Positions 6,360 through 13,603 of a stretch of 13,831 bases of DNA are shown here, in pieces. A program made the position numbers and the translations under genes. The notes beneath the pieces are model-generated. The model was given only the letters and a program-made list of their open reading frames with translations, had not been told where the DNA came from and searched no databases. Numbering within the stretch: position 1 is the stretch's first letter; each line of letters begins with the position of its first letter. This stretch comes from UBA9980 sp964436235 (GTDB lineage: Bacteria; Muiribacteriota; UBA9980): positions 1 through 13,831 of the forward strand of contig CAYTCW010000117.1 of the NCBI GenBank assembly GCA_964436235.1, in the 5' to 3' direction.

Positions 6360-8573
6360 TTATTTTTTACCTTCGCCGCCGCTGCTATTGCCGCTCTTAT
6401 TTTCAGCGCCGTTGTCATTGTTATTTATGGCGCCGGCGCCTGTCCCCGTTGCTGTTGCCGCTTTTTCAAGTATCAATCTTTCTTTTTTAAGAGTGGCCGA
6501 CGATTCGAATAATTCTTTCAGTTTTTTAAAATCAGTTACGGGCACTATCTTTTTAAGGGTTTCATTGCGTCTGGTGAATATCACTTCGTTATTTTTTTCG
6601 TCGTATTTTAATTTAAGCGATATCTTAAAATATTCATTGGCTTTTTCGATGGAATCGGGCATATACCTTACTTTATATCCTTCGGGCAGTTTAATTGAAA
6701 CGCTTATAGAATCGAGGCTGAAGCTGTCGAAAAATATATCGTATTTGCGGTCTTCCTTCGATACGAAGCCGGTGTAAATAGATGAAAGCGGCAGCGGCAC
6801 GAGAATATACATATCGCCTAATTTAGACACGTAATTCGGCGATTCAAAATCTATGGTGCAGCCCTGCTTTTCGTTATGGTTTTCAACGTCGGAGAGAGTA
6901 TAGTTGATGAGTTTGCCGCCGTTAGCTATACCGGAGGCTATCTGTTCGAAGGATTGTTTTCTTTTAATTGGTTTTAAATTTTTATAGCTTGCGCGGAATG
7001 ACGGATCGCTGCTTCCATGGGCAAGTTCTTCGAGGCGGAAGACGGTATTGCCTTCAGGGGTGATATTTAAGATAAGCATATCGCTTGAATAGCTTCTTTC
7101 GAATTTATCGCGCGTGATATCGAAAAGTTTGCCGTTGAATTTGAATATTTTAAAATATTTATTATCTTTATAGCTTTCGGGTATAATGCCGTATGGGTAA
7201 TATTCTGCGCTGGCGAAGAGATAATCGTTTTCGCATTCGACGAGCATATTATCAAAATCGTATATACTCATCATATCTTCATCGAATTTATATGAATTCT
7301 GGTCGGTTCCGAAGCAGATGTCACATGGAATTCCGGCTTCTTTTAAAAACGAGTATAAAAGCACGGTACGGTCAAAGAGCGAGGCGTATTTTTCGCTGTA
7401 AACTTTTTGCATATCGGCCGGTCGGTAATCGTCAAGAGAGGCTTCGACTTCTACGTGCTTGATATTAGTTGCAAGGAAAAAATAAATAGCTTTTGCCTTT
7501 TCCTTATTGTTTTTGCAGTCTTTAATTATGCCGGCCAGATCGCTTTTCATCTTATCGCTTAGTAAGGTTTTCGGCTCGATCCTTTTTTTAAGCTCGGCCG
7601 TTATATCGTTTAGTTTGTATTTTTCGACGAATTTAACGTTAGGCGCAAAGTATGAAAATGGCGGCATCATCGGTTCGTCGATATAATCGGGTATGTCGTT
7701 TTTTTCGAATGAGATCAATACCGTTTCACCGGTAACTTCGCGGTTGATTACAACTGCGTCGGTGCCGCCGGCTGCTTTGAAATATTCTTTATATTCGATA
7801 TTTTTAATATTCTTTGGATGCGACAGGGTGAATTTTGAATATTTAGCGGGTTCGTAGGATATAAAATACTTTCTGTAGGTAAGCGGATTGAGGCAATCGG
7901 CCTTATATGATTTTGTTATCATTTTAACGTCGATTATGCTTCCGATTTTAACTTCAGGCACTGAAAACTGGAGTATTTTCACTTTATCGTAAATAGGATA
8001 GGCGAGGTATTTATCGGTATATTTAACCGCGTCGCTTCTTAAATTAGATACGATCCCCTCCGGCGATATCGAACGCGCGTGAACGATCTGAATGTCTTCT
8101 TCTTCTTTTTTGATCGAGCGCACGAAGTTGGCGGAATCGAGGCTGCGTTCCTTGAGCACTTTAATTATCGAGCGCGAATGCATGTCGATGGTGTTATCGG
8201 CGTTATAGAAGTAGTTATCTTCTTTGTACAGATAAACATGTCCGGCGTTCGGATACATCGTTTCGTCGATCTTTTCGGTGCACGCTTTTTGCAGTATATC
8301 GTCTTTGACGGCCGAAAGTTCTTCGGTATCTTTAGTCTGCGTTATATCTATCTTCTGGATTTCCTTGAAGCCGATAAGCAGTTTTTCGGTATATGGCGGT
8401 TTTACGGTTACCATGCCGTCTTTAAGTGTAACGGTGCCGCTGATCTTATCGCCGTTTTTTAAATGGATAATATCCGCCGAGGCGAAATTATTAGCCAGAG
8501 CGATTATTGCCGCCAATACTAAAAGATATATTCCTATTTTTGCATATTTACCCGCGTAGTTCTTTTTTTTCAT
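6360..8573 (-). CDS. DUF3857/transglutaminase-fold exported protein, catalytic triad lost
   Basis: Third and most diverged of three paralogues. The 737 aa start with a signal peptide (about 1-33, cut near ASA/DII). A small beta module follows, of the type IIHLKNGDKISGTV...EIQKIDI (35-77). A DUF3857 domain begins at YPNAGHVYLYKEDN (107-120) and a transglutaminase-like region covers about 340-460. Aligning KYASLFDRTVLLYSFL with the KYGDC-DK-ILM-AML motif of the neighbours puts L399 where the catalytic Cys should be. The His position falls on N442 and the Asp position on about A454. All three catalytic residues therefore appear lost, pointing to a binding or structural role. The downstream beta-rich domain (about 540-680) is kept, including EGYKVRYMP. 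The C-terminus has an extra Lys/Glu helix and a Gly/Asn/Ser tail (705-737) absent from the neighbours. The ATG follows GGAGG by 7 nt. The flippase-like gene starts 6 nt downstream. Confidence 0.92.
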   Translation of the reverse strand: MKKKNYAGKYAKIGIYLLVLAAIIALANNFASADIIHLKNGDKISGTVTLKDGMVTVKPPYTEKLLIGFKEIQKIDITQTKDTEELSAVKDDILQKACTEKIDETMYPNAGHVYLYKEDNYFYNADNTIDMHSRSIIKVLKERSLDSANFVRSIKKEEEDIQIVHARSISPEGIVSNLRSDAVKYTDKYLAYPIYDKVKILQFSVPEVKIGSIIDVKMITKSYKADCLNPLTYRKYFISYEPAKYSKFTLSHPKNIKNIEYKEYFKAAGGTDAVVINREVTGETVLISFEKNDIPDYIDEPMMPPFSYFAPNVKFVEKYKLNDITAELKKRIEPKTLLSDKMKSDLAGIIKDCKNNKEKAKAIYFFLATNIKHVEVEASLDDYRPADMQKVYSEKYASLFDRTVLLYSFLKEAGIPCDICFGTDQNSYKFDEDMMSIYDFDNMLVECENDYLFASAEYYPYGIIPESYKDNKYFKIFKFNGKLFDITRDKFERSYSSDMLILNITPEGNTVFRLEELAHGSSDPSFRASYKNLKPIKRKQSFEQIASGIANGGKLINYTLSDVENHNEKQGCTIDFESPNYVSKLGDMYILVPLPLSSIYTGFVSKEDRKYDIFFDSFSLDSISVSIKLPEGYKVRYMPDSIEKANEYFKISLKLKYDEKNNEVIFTRRNETLKKIVPVTDFKKLKELFESSATLKKERLILEKAATATGTGAGAINNNDNGAENKSGNSSGGEGKK

Positions 8574-8580
8574 TTAATTT

Positions 8581-8585
8581 CCTCC
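8581..8585 (-). promoter_or_regulatory. Ribosome binding site of the third paralogue
   Basis: On the minus strand CCGGAGGAAATTAA precedes the ATG (8571-8573), with GGAGG 7 nt away. This fixes the start next to the assembly gap and shows that the gap does not cut into this gene's 5' end. Confidence 0.75.
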
Positions 8586-8608
8586 GGTTTATAAATTATT
8601 TTTATGAT

Positions 8609-8708
8609 NNNNNNNNNNNNNNNNNNNNNNNNNNNNNNNNNNNNNNNNNNNNNNNNNNNNNNNNNNNNNNNNNNNNNNNNNNNNNNNNNNNNNNNNNNNN
8701 NNNNNNNN
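8609..8708. other. Assembly gap (100 N)
   Basis: Exactly 100 undetermined bases, a length commonly used for gaps of unknown size. It lies in the intergenic space between the second and third transglutaminase paralogues. Its right edge cuts a heptamer repeat array, which may be why the assembly broke here. The true length is unknown, and a small gene could be hidden. Confidence 0.99.
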
Positions 8709-8732
8709 TAACGACTGACGACTAACGACTGA
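8709..8732 (+). repeat. Heptamer array (CGACTRA) at the edge of the assembly gap
   Basis: Three adjacent units are visible: CGACTGA (8712-8718), CGACTAA (8719-8725) and CGACTGA (8726-8732), preceded by TAA that would end another CTAA unit. The array continues into the N run, so its full length is unknown. The unit at 8719-8725 supplies the TAG stop of the adjacent minus-strand gene. Confidence 0.7.
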
Positions 8733-10902
8733 TAACCACTTTCTCGCCGGCGTATTTAGAGATGTTTTCGAGGTCTTTTTTATACCAGTCATAGTCTTTA
8801 ACTTCGGTTATGCGCAGTTTACGCTCGAAGTAATCGGTAAAAACCACCGTTGAATCGTCTTTTACTTCATAGTTAGCGCTGAATTTAATATATTTGTTAT
8901 CGATTTCGAATTTAGCGGGGGTATATTTAACTTTATAGCCTTGCGGTATTTTAAATTCAAATGTGTTTTCGGTTTTAGTGAGGTATTGATAGTCTATGGG
9001 GTATTTTCTTTCTTTAAGGCTCACTTCTTTAAAATCGAAGTTGTAGCCGGGAACCGAGAAAAGTATAAGATCGTCGGCCACGATTACCGCGTCCGGCGCG
9101 TCGTATTCGATAGTTTCGACGACCTGCGCGTTAAGGTCCATTAAATCGGTGTATTCGATTTTCTTTAAATTAACGCCGGGCAGGGTTACGTTAAGTCTTT
9201 GTTTATAGCTGTCTTTGATTTCGCTTTCTTTAAGGCTTTTATTTCCCATTCTGGCCCAGTATTCGAAAGCGCCTTCAAATTTGCGCCGGCCCGTAACGCT
9301 TATGCCGCCGTCTTTATTTATTATAACCTGCCGGTAATTTGTTTGAACGCTGAGCGGCATATCCGATTTAATTATTTTTTTAAGCTGCGGCACCATGTTG
9401 TAGCGATCGTGATCGTCTACTCTGAAGAATGGAAATCTGCTGTCCTGCGAGGTCGTATCTAAAAATATTTCCTTCGAATCGTATTTTACGAATGAAATGG
9501 AATGGTTAAGGTCTAAGTGCGGCACTTCGATTGCCCATTGCGGCCCTCCGGCGTTGATGAGCGTAGGATATGATTCTATTCCGGCGATTTTAAGCATCGC
9601 CGTCATAAGTATAGCTTTATCGACGCAGTCGCCGTATTTATTATCGAAGGTGCGTTTGGCGCCGTGGCCGGTAAGTCCCGCAACCAGATCGCCTTTTATT
9701 GAAATATAGCGGTTTTGCTGTTGTATGTAATGATAGATCGCCGCTATTTTTTCTTCGGCGGTTTTGCAGTCTTTAATAATTTCAGCCGTTTTAGCCTTCA
9801 TTTCTTCCGAAATTTCGCCGACATGCCGGTCGAAATTTTTATTAAACCATTCATATATGGGTTCCCAGGTTTCATAAGCTGAAAATTGAACGAAGGGCAG
9901 CGAGTCTTTATAGGAGGGCATTCCGGGCTCCGATATGAACTCGGGCAGATTATCGACTTCGAATGAATATATTTTTTCACTGCCGGTTTCGCTTATAACG
10001 GGGTCTTTTACCGTTTTTAGGACCTCGAAGTTCGGATCGTATATCGTGTCGAAATTTTTAGCTGTCCAGTATAATTTTTTATTTTTAGGCGTTCTTATTT
10101 CTACGCGGCAGTTGAGTTTTGGCTCATTTGCCACGAAATAAACCGCCGGGCAGAAATAGCCTTCTATAATGGGTTTGAAAACGGTTCTTTCGATAATATA
10201 TTCGATTATCGAGCCTTTTTTAACGTCGGGCAGCGAGGCAGAAATAACTTTATGCGTGTTAGAGTAAAACTGCGCGCCCTCGAACATGTCGCCTTCTTTA
10301 ATATCGGCGTCATTAAGCATTGAAACTGAGCCGTCGGGCTGGATAGTTCGGCCCATGACTATTTTAGCCGATTCACGCTCGAAAGCATAGCTCATTATGA
10401 TATTGCCGTCAACTGCGCGGTCTTCGAATATTTTAAATATATAATGTGAACGAGTTTTGGAAGTGCCGTCGGGGTTTAAAGTGTAGATATCTTCATCTTT
10501 TATTATATATCCGCCGGCGTTTGGAAATTTAGATTTATCGGGTACTTTTGCCAGGATTTCTTTAATGTCGGCGGGCATTTCGACCGCTGCGGTTTCGTTT
10601 GCAACGGCGGCGGCGGTTTCCTGCTGATTGCCTTCGTCTGAAAAGTCGATAGTTTTAACTTCGTAGATCGAAATTATTTTATTTTCGCCGTTTTTATCGA
10701 TCAATAAATGGTTCTGCGCGCCGTCTGCCGGTTTGGCTTTATAAACGGCGCCGTCTTCACGGAGAGTGACGCTCATTGAATAAGACTCTTCAGCGGCAAT
10801 TAACGGGCATATAAGACTGATGATAAGTGCTGCGATAAATCTGGCGTTAAAATATACGGGCGCAGGCTTTCTGCCGGTTAATTTTTTTCGGGTTTTGTTC
10901 AT
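8722..10902 (-). CDS. DUF3857-transglutaminase-like exported protein, triad intact
   Basis: Exported protein of 726 aa whose substrate is unknown. The transglutaminase fold covers cysteine proteases, amidases and crosslinking enzymes. A basic n-region (MNKTRKKLTGRK) and hydrophobic core 21-36 form a signal peptide, followed by a short beta module (about 41-87). A Glu/Ala linker leads to DUF3857, which starts at FPNAGGYIIKDEDIY (126-140). The transglutaminase core has KYGDCVDKAILMTAML with C426, then LNHSISFV with H467 and FLDTTSQ with D482, so the Cys-His-Asp triad is complete. A beta-rich C-terminal domain (about 520-700) includes QGYKVKYTP. The protein ends GEKVVISR. The ATG is 3 nt from a long AGAGGAGG ribosome site, a tight spacing. 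It lies 59 nt after the close paralogue at 10962-13169, with which it shares long identical blocks, so the pair looks like a tandem duplication. Confidence 0.93.
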   Translation of the reverse strand: MNKTRKKLTGRKPAPVYFNARFIAALIISLICPLIAAEESYSMSVTLREDGAVYKAKPADGAQNHLLIDKNGENKIISIYEVKTIDFSDEGNQQETAAAVANETAAVEMPADIKEILAKVPDKSKFPNAGGYIIKDEDIYTLNPDGTSKTRSHYIFKIFEDRAVDGNIIMSYAFERESAKIVMGRTIQPDGSVSMLNDADIKEGDMFEGAQFYSNTHKVISASLPDVKKGSIIEYIIERTVFKPIIEGYFCPAVYFVANEPKLNCRVEIRTPKNKKLYWTAKNFDTIYDPNFEVLKTVKDPVISETGSEKIYSFEVDNLPEFISEPGMPSYKDSLPFVQFSAYETWEPIYEWFNKNFDRHVGEISEEMKAKTAEIIKDCKTAEEKIAAIYHYIQQQNRYISIKGDLVAGLTGHGAKRTFDNKYGDCVDKAILMTAMLKIAGIESYPTLINAGGPQWAIEVPHLDLNHSISFVKYDSKEIFLDTTSQDSRFPFFRVDDHDRYNMVPQLKKIIKSDMPLSVQTNYRQVIINKDGGISVTGRRKFEGAFEYWARMGNKSLKESEIKDSYKQRLNVTLPGVNLKKIEYTDLMDLNAQVVETIEYDAPDAVIVADDLILFSVPGYNFDFKEVSLKERKYPIDYQYLTKTENTFEFKIPQGYKVKYTPAKFEIDNKYIKFSANYEVKDDSTVVFTDYFERKLRITEVKDYDWYKKDLENISKYAGEKVVISR

Positions 10903-10905
10903 GAT

Positions 10906-10913
10906 CCTCCTCT
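10906..10913 (-). promoter_or_regulatory. Ribosome binding site with short spacing, second paralogue
   Basis: The minus strand reads AGAGGAGG with only 3 nt before the ATG at 10902. The 5' part of the stretch (GAGG) would give a more usual spacing of about 6 nt. It supports the chosen start. Confidence 0.65.
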
Positions 10914-10958
10914 ATACATTCGTGTTTATTATCATAATTATATTTATGCTATCTTTAA

Positions 10959-10972
10959 TGACTAACGACTGA
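10959..10972 (+). repeat. Two heptamer units over the stop codon of the first paralogue
   Basis: TGACTAA (10959-10965) and CGACTGA (10966-10972) are the same heptamer family as the array at 8709-8732. Here they supply the TAG stop (plus-strand CTA, 10962-10964) and the Ser-Arg codons before it. Only two clear units are present. Confidence 0.55.
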
Positions 10973-13169
10973 TAACTACTTTTTCGCCGCCGAATTTCTT
11001 GATTTTTTCGATATCGTCTTTATAGCTTTGATAATCGGCCGGATCGACCATTCTGGTCTTTCTTTCGAGTTTATCGCTGAATATAACTTTGTTTTCGCCC
11101 GCTTTGATAAATTCGGCGTTATATATCATATATTTGTTATCGATTTCGATTTTAGCCGGCAGGTATTTAACTTTATAACCTTCGGGCAGGCTGAAGTTAT
11201 AAACGGTTTCGTTATTGGTTAAGTAAGCGTAATCGATGGGATAATTTCTTTCTTTAAGGCTTACTTCGTTAAATTTCATCTCGTGGCCGGGCACTGAAAA
11301 TAAAATTAAATCGCCCGCGCCGATAACTGCATCAGGCGCCTGATATTCAAAGGTTTCGATCACCGGTTTATTCAGGTTCATAAGATCGGTGTATTCGAGT
11401 TTTTTAAGTTCGACGCCCGGCAACACCTGGTTGAGTGTGCGTTTGAAGTTATCTTTAATCTCGCTTTCTTTAAGGCTTTTGTTACGGCCTCTGATTACAG
11501 ATTCAATGTGACCGTCAACTTCGCGCCGTCCGGTGACGGTTATGCTCTTATCGGTGTTGATGAGCGCTTCGCAGCGTAATTTATTATTGCTCAGCGGCGT
11601 GCCGGAGCGCACCATGCGGCGTGCCTGTGATACGAGGCAGTTTCTGCCGTGATCGTCGGCGCGGAAAAATGGAAAACGGGTATTTTGAGAAGTGCTGTCG
11701 AGAAATATTTCTTTGGAGTCATACGACACAAATGAAATTTTATGATTTGAACTGATATGAGCGACTTCGGAGTCCCAGTCGCCGCCGCCGGCCATTAAAG
11801 CCGCCGGGTAGCAGGTAATGCCGGCTATTGAAAGCATAGCGCCCATTAAAATTGATTTATCGGTGCAATCGCCGTATTTATTTTCGAAAACTTCGCGGGC
11901 GGGATGTCCGGCGCGGCCGGCGACCACGTCACCTTTAATCGATATATAGCGTATTTCCTGCTGTACGTAGTGATATATAGCGGCTATTTTTTCATCGTTA
12001 GTTTTGCAGTCTTTAATTAGTTCGAGAGTTTTATTTTTTAATTCGTCTGATATCTGCGACATATTGGCGCCGAGGTTTTTAATGTCCCATTCATATATTT
12101 TATCCCAGTTTTCGTACGCTGAGCACTGAACTCGAGGCACCACGTCTTTAACGGGCGGCATTGAAGGTTCCATAATCATTTCGGGTACGTTGCGCGCGTG
12201 AAACACGTAGGAAGTGTAATCGGGATGTTGAGTAATTTCAGGATTTGCAGCGTTTTTGATCGATTCAAAATTTTTATCGTATATGCGTTCGAAGTTTTTA
12301 GCTATGTAGTAGAGTTTTTTATCTTTAGGCATGCGCACTTCGAGTCTTATTTCATAAGCCGGTTCGGATGAAGCGAAGTAAGTTACGGGAGTGAAATAGC
12401 CTTCTATGATGGGTTTGAATATATTTCGCTCTATTTTATATTCTATTATCGAGCCTTTTTTTACGTTCGGCAGAGTTGCGGATAATATTTTATAGGTGTT
12501 CGAATAAAATTTAGCGCCGCGGAACATATCGCCGCTCGTAATTTCTTTAGGGTCTAAATTACTTACGCTGCCGTCTTCTGCTATGGTGCGCCCCATTAAG
12601 ATCTGCGCCGATTCTCGTTCGAAGGCGTAATTGACCGTGATGCCGCCGTCAACCGAGCGGTCTTCGAATATTTTGAAAATATAGTGCGAAACTATTTTAT
12701 GAGTGCCGTCGCTGTTGTAGGTATAGATGTCCTCGTCTTTGATTATATAACCGCCGGCATTTGGAAATTTAGATTTATCCGGCACTTTACTTAAAATTTC
12801 AGCGATATCGGCAGGAAGGTCTTTTTTAAGAAGTGTCTTTTCTGCGGCTTCGGCCGGGGCTTTGCCTCCTCCGCCGCTGCCGTTGATGTTGTCGCTTTCG
12901 CCGCCGGCTGTTTCTGATCCTGAAAAATCGATCTTTTTGATGTCGGCTATGCTCATAATCTCCGTGGTGCCGTTTTTATCTACTTTAAATTTATTTTCAG
13001 CGCCGCTGAGGCATTCGGCCGGGTACGAGACGCCGTCGCCGAGCGTTACGCTCATTGCATAGACTGAAACATCAAAAAGTGCATGGGTGGGCATAAAAGT
13101 AATTATAAAAAAAGCGATAAATAGAGGAAATATCAAGTAAAATTGATATTTAGATTCAGGTGATTTCAT
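10962..13169 (-). CDS. DUF3857-transglutaminase-like exported protein, triad intact
   Basis: First gene of the minus-strand block, 735 aa. A hydrophobic segment at 9-30 acts as signal peptide (cut near THA/LFD or VYA/MSV), followed by a short beta module (about 37-83). A Gly/Ser/Ala linker (84-112) leads to DUF3857, starting at FPNAGGYIIKDEDIYTYN (from 135). The transglutaminase core reads KYGDCTDKSILMGAML with C435, SSNHKISFV with H476 and FLDSTSQN with D491, a full Cys-His-Asp triad. The C-terminal beta-rich domain includes GNKSLKESEIKD-type and EGYKVKYLP blocks also found in the neighbour, and the protein ends GEKVVISR. The ribosome site is weak (AAAGGA, about 12 nt from the ATG), but in-frame alternatives upstream are lacking. 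Its upstream region is the 434-bp divergent intergenic region. Relatives occur widely in Bacteroidota and other diderms without an assigned function. Confidence 0.93.
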   Translation of the reverse strand: MKSPESKYQFYLIFPLFIAFFIITFMPTHALFDVSVYAMSVTLGDGVSYPAECLSGAENKFKVDKNGTTEIMSIADIKKIDFSGSETAGGESDNINGSGGGGKAPAEAAEKTLLKKDLPADIAEILSKVPDKSKFPNAGGYIIKDEDIYTYNSDGTHKIVSHYIFKIFEDRSVDGGITVNYAFERESAQILMGRTIAEDGSVSNLDPKEITSGDMFRGAKFYSNTYKILSATLPNVKKGSIIEYKIERNIFKPIIEGYFTPVTYFASSEPAYEIRLEVRMPKDKKLYYIAKNFERIYDKNFESIKNAANPEITQHPDYTSYVFHARNVPEMIMEPSMPPVKDVVPRVQCSAYENWDKIYEWDIKNLGANMSQISDELKNKTLELIKDCKTNDEKIAAIYHYVQQEIRYISIKGDVVAGRAGHPAREVFENKYGDCTDKSILMGAMLSIAGITCYPAALMAGGGDWDSEVAHISSNHKISFVSYDSKEIFLDSTSQNTRFPFFRADDHGRNCLVSQARRMVRSGTPLSNNKLRCEALINTDKSITVTGRREVDGHIESVIRGRNKSLKESEIKDNFKRTLNQVLPGVELKKLEYTDLMNLNKPVIETFEYQAPDAVIGAGDLILFSVPGHEMKFNEVSLKERNYPIDYAYLTNNETVYNFSLPEGYKVKYLPAKIEIDNKYMIYNAEFIKAGENKVIFSDKLERKTRMVDPADYQSYKDDIEKIKKFGGEKVVISR

Positions 13170-13603
13170 TTTGTTAACACATCCTTTATTATTTTATGAA
13201 AAGACAAAAAAAGAGCCGGTTATTTGATTGTTCATTGTAAAATACATATTATTTTTTTTGCAGGTTTTTAAAATTGTAACTAATTAATTTCGTTTACTTT
13301 AATTTAGCCGGCTGTTACCGATTTATTTCGTTTATGGCGGTACCTACTTAATTTATCATATTTTGAGTAAAAAAGCAATAATTTAACTCAATACTTAAAA
13401 TTAACGCAATTCAAAATAATTAAGGTTCAATTGACCAGCCTGTTAAATTTAGCGAGTTATTAAAAAAGCGGTATATTCTGGAAAGGTTTCTTGAAAATTG
13501 CTTGAGATTTTATTAAAAATTGACAATGATTAAAGTGTTGTGATATAATTGTCCAAGTTTTTATCAGTTACCCGGATATTTGCTGGCAGCGGGGAATTTT
13601 TAT
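13170..13603. other. Divergent intergenic region, 434 bp, no gene seen
   Basis: Very AT-rich DNA between the divergent first paralogue and the sensor gene. I see no coding frame and no tRNA or known riboswitch. Visible structure: the 10-mer ATTTCGTTTA twice (13287-13296 and 13325-13334), a TTGAGT/ACTCAA inverted repeat (13363-13368 and 13386-13391), AGCCGG in two places flanking the left part, and the plus-strand promoter at 13520-13549. No convincing minus-strand promoter was found. Confidence 0.6.
13520..13549 (+). promoter_or_regulatory. Near-consensus extended -10 sigma-70 promoter for the sensor gene
   Basis: TTGACA (13520-13525) is a perfect -35 box and TATAAT (13544-13549) a perfect -10 box, 18 nt apart. 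TG at 13541-13542 gives the extended -10 motif TGN-TATAAT. The predicted start is near 13556, giving a leader of about 48 nt. GACAAT (13522-13527) and ATTGTC (13548-13553) form an inverted repeat spanning both boxes, a possible operator. Confidence 0.8.

Noticed and set aside
8507..8792. Short open frames crossing the N run on both strands
   Set aside because: They exist only because undetermined codons do not create stops; nothing in the flanking bases supports a gene.
10903..10961. Promoter between the two close paralogues (TATAAT on the minus strand)
   Set aside because: A TATAAT is present about 35 nt before the ATG, but no acceptable -35 box stands 16-18 nt upstream. AT-rich gaps often contain such hexamers.
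13205..13345. Possible cyclic-di-GMP (GEMM) riboswitch, suggested by AGCCGG...GTTACCGA
   Set aside because: Only the short end pattern matches. The conserved core, including the ACGCAAAGCC-type segment and the tetraloop-receptor arms, is absent on both strands.
13470..13500. Sigma-54 promoter (TGGAAAGGTTTCTTGAA)
   Set aside because: The GG and TTG elements are spaced one base too far apart, and the invariant GC of the -12 element is missing. A far better sigma-70 promoter lies just downstream.
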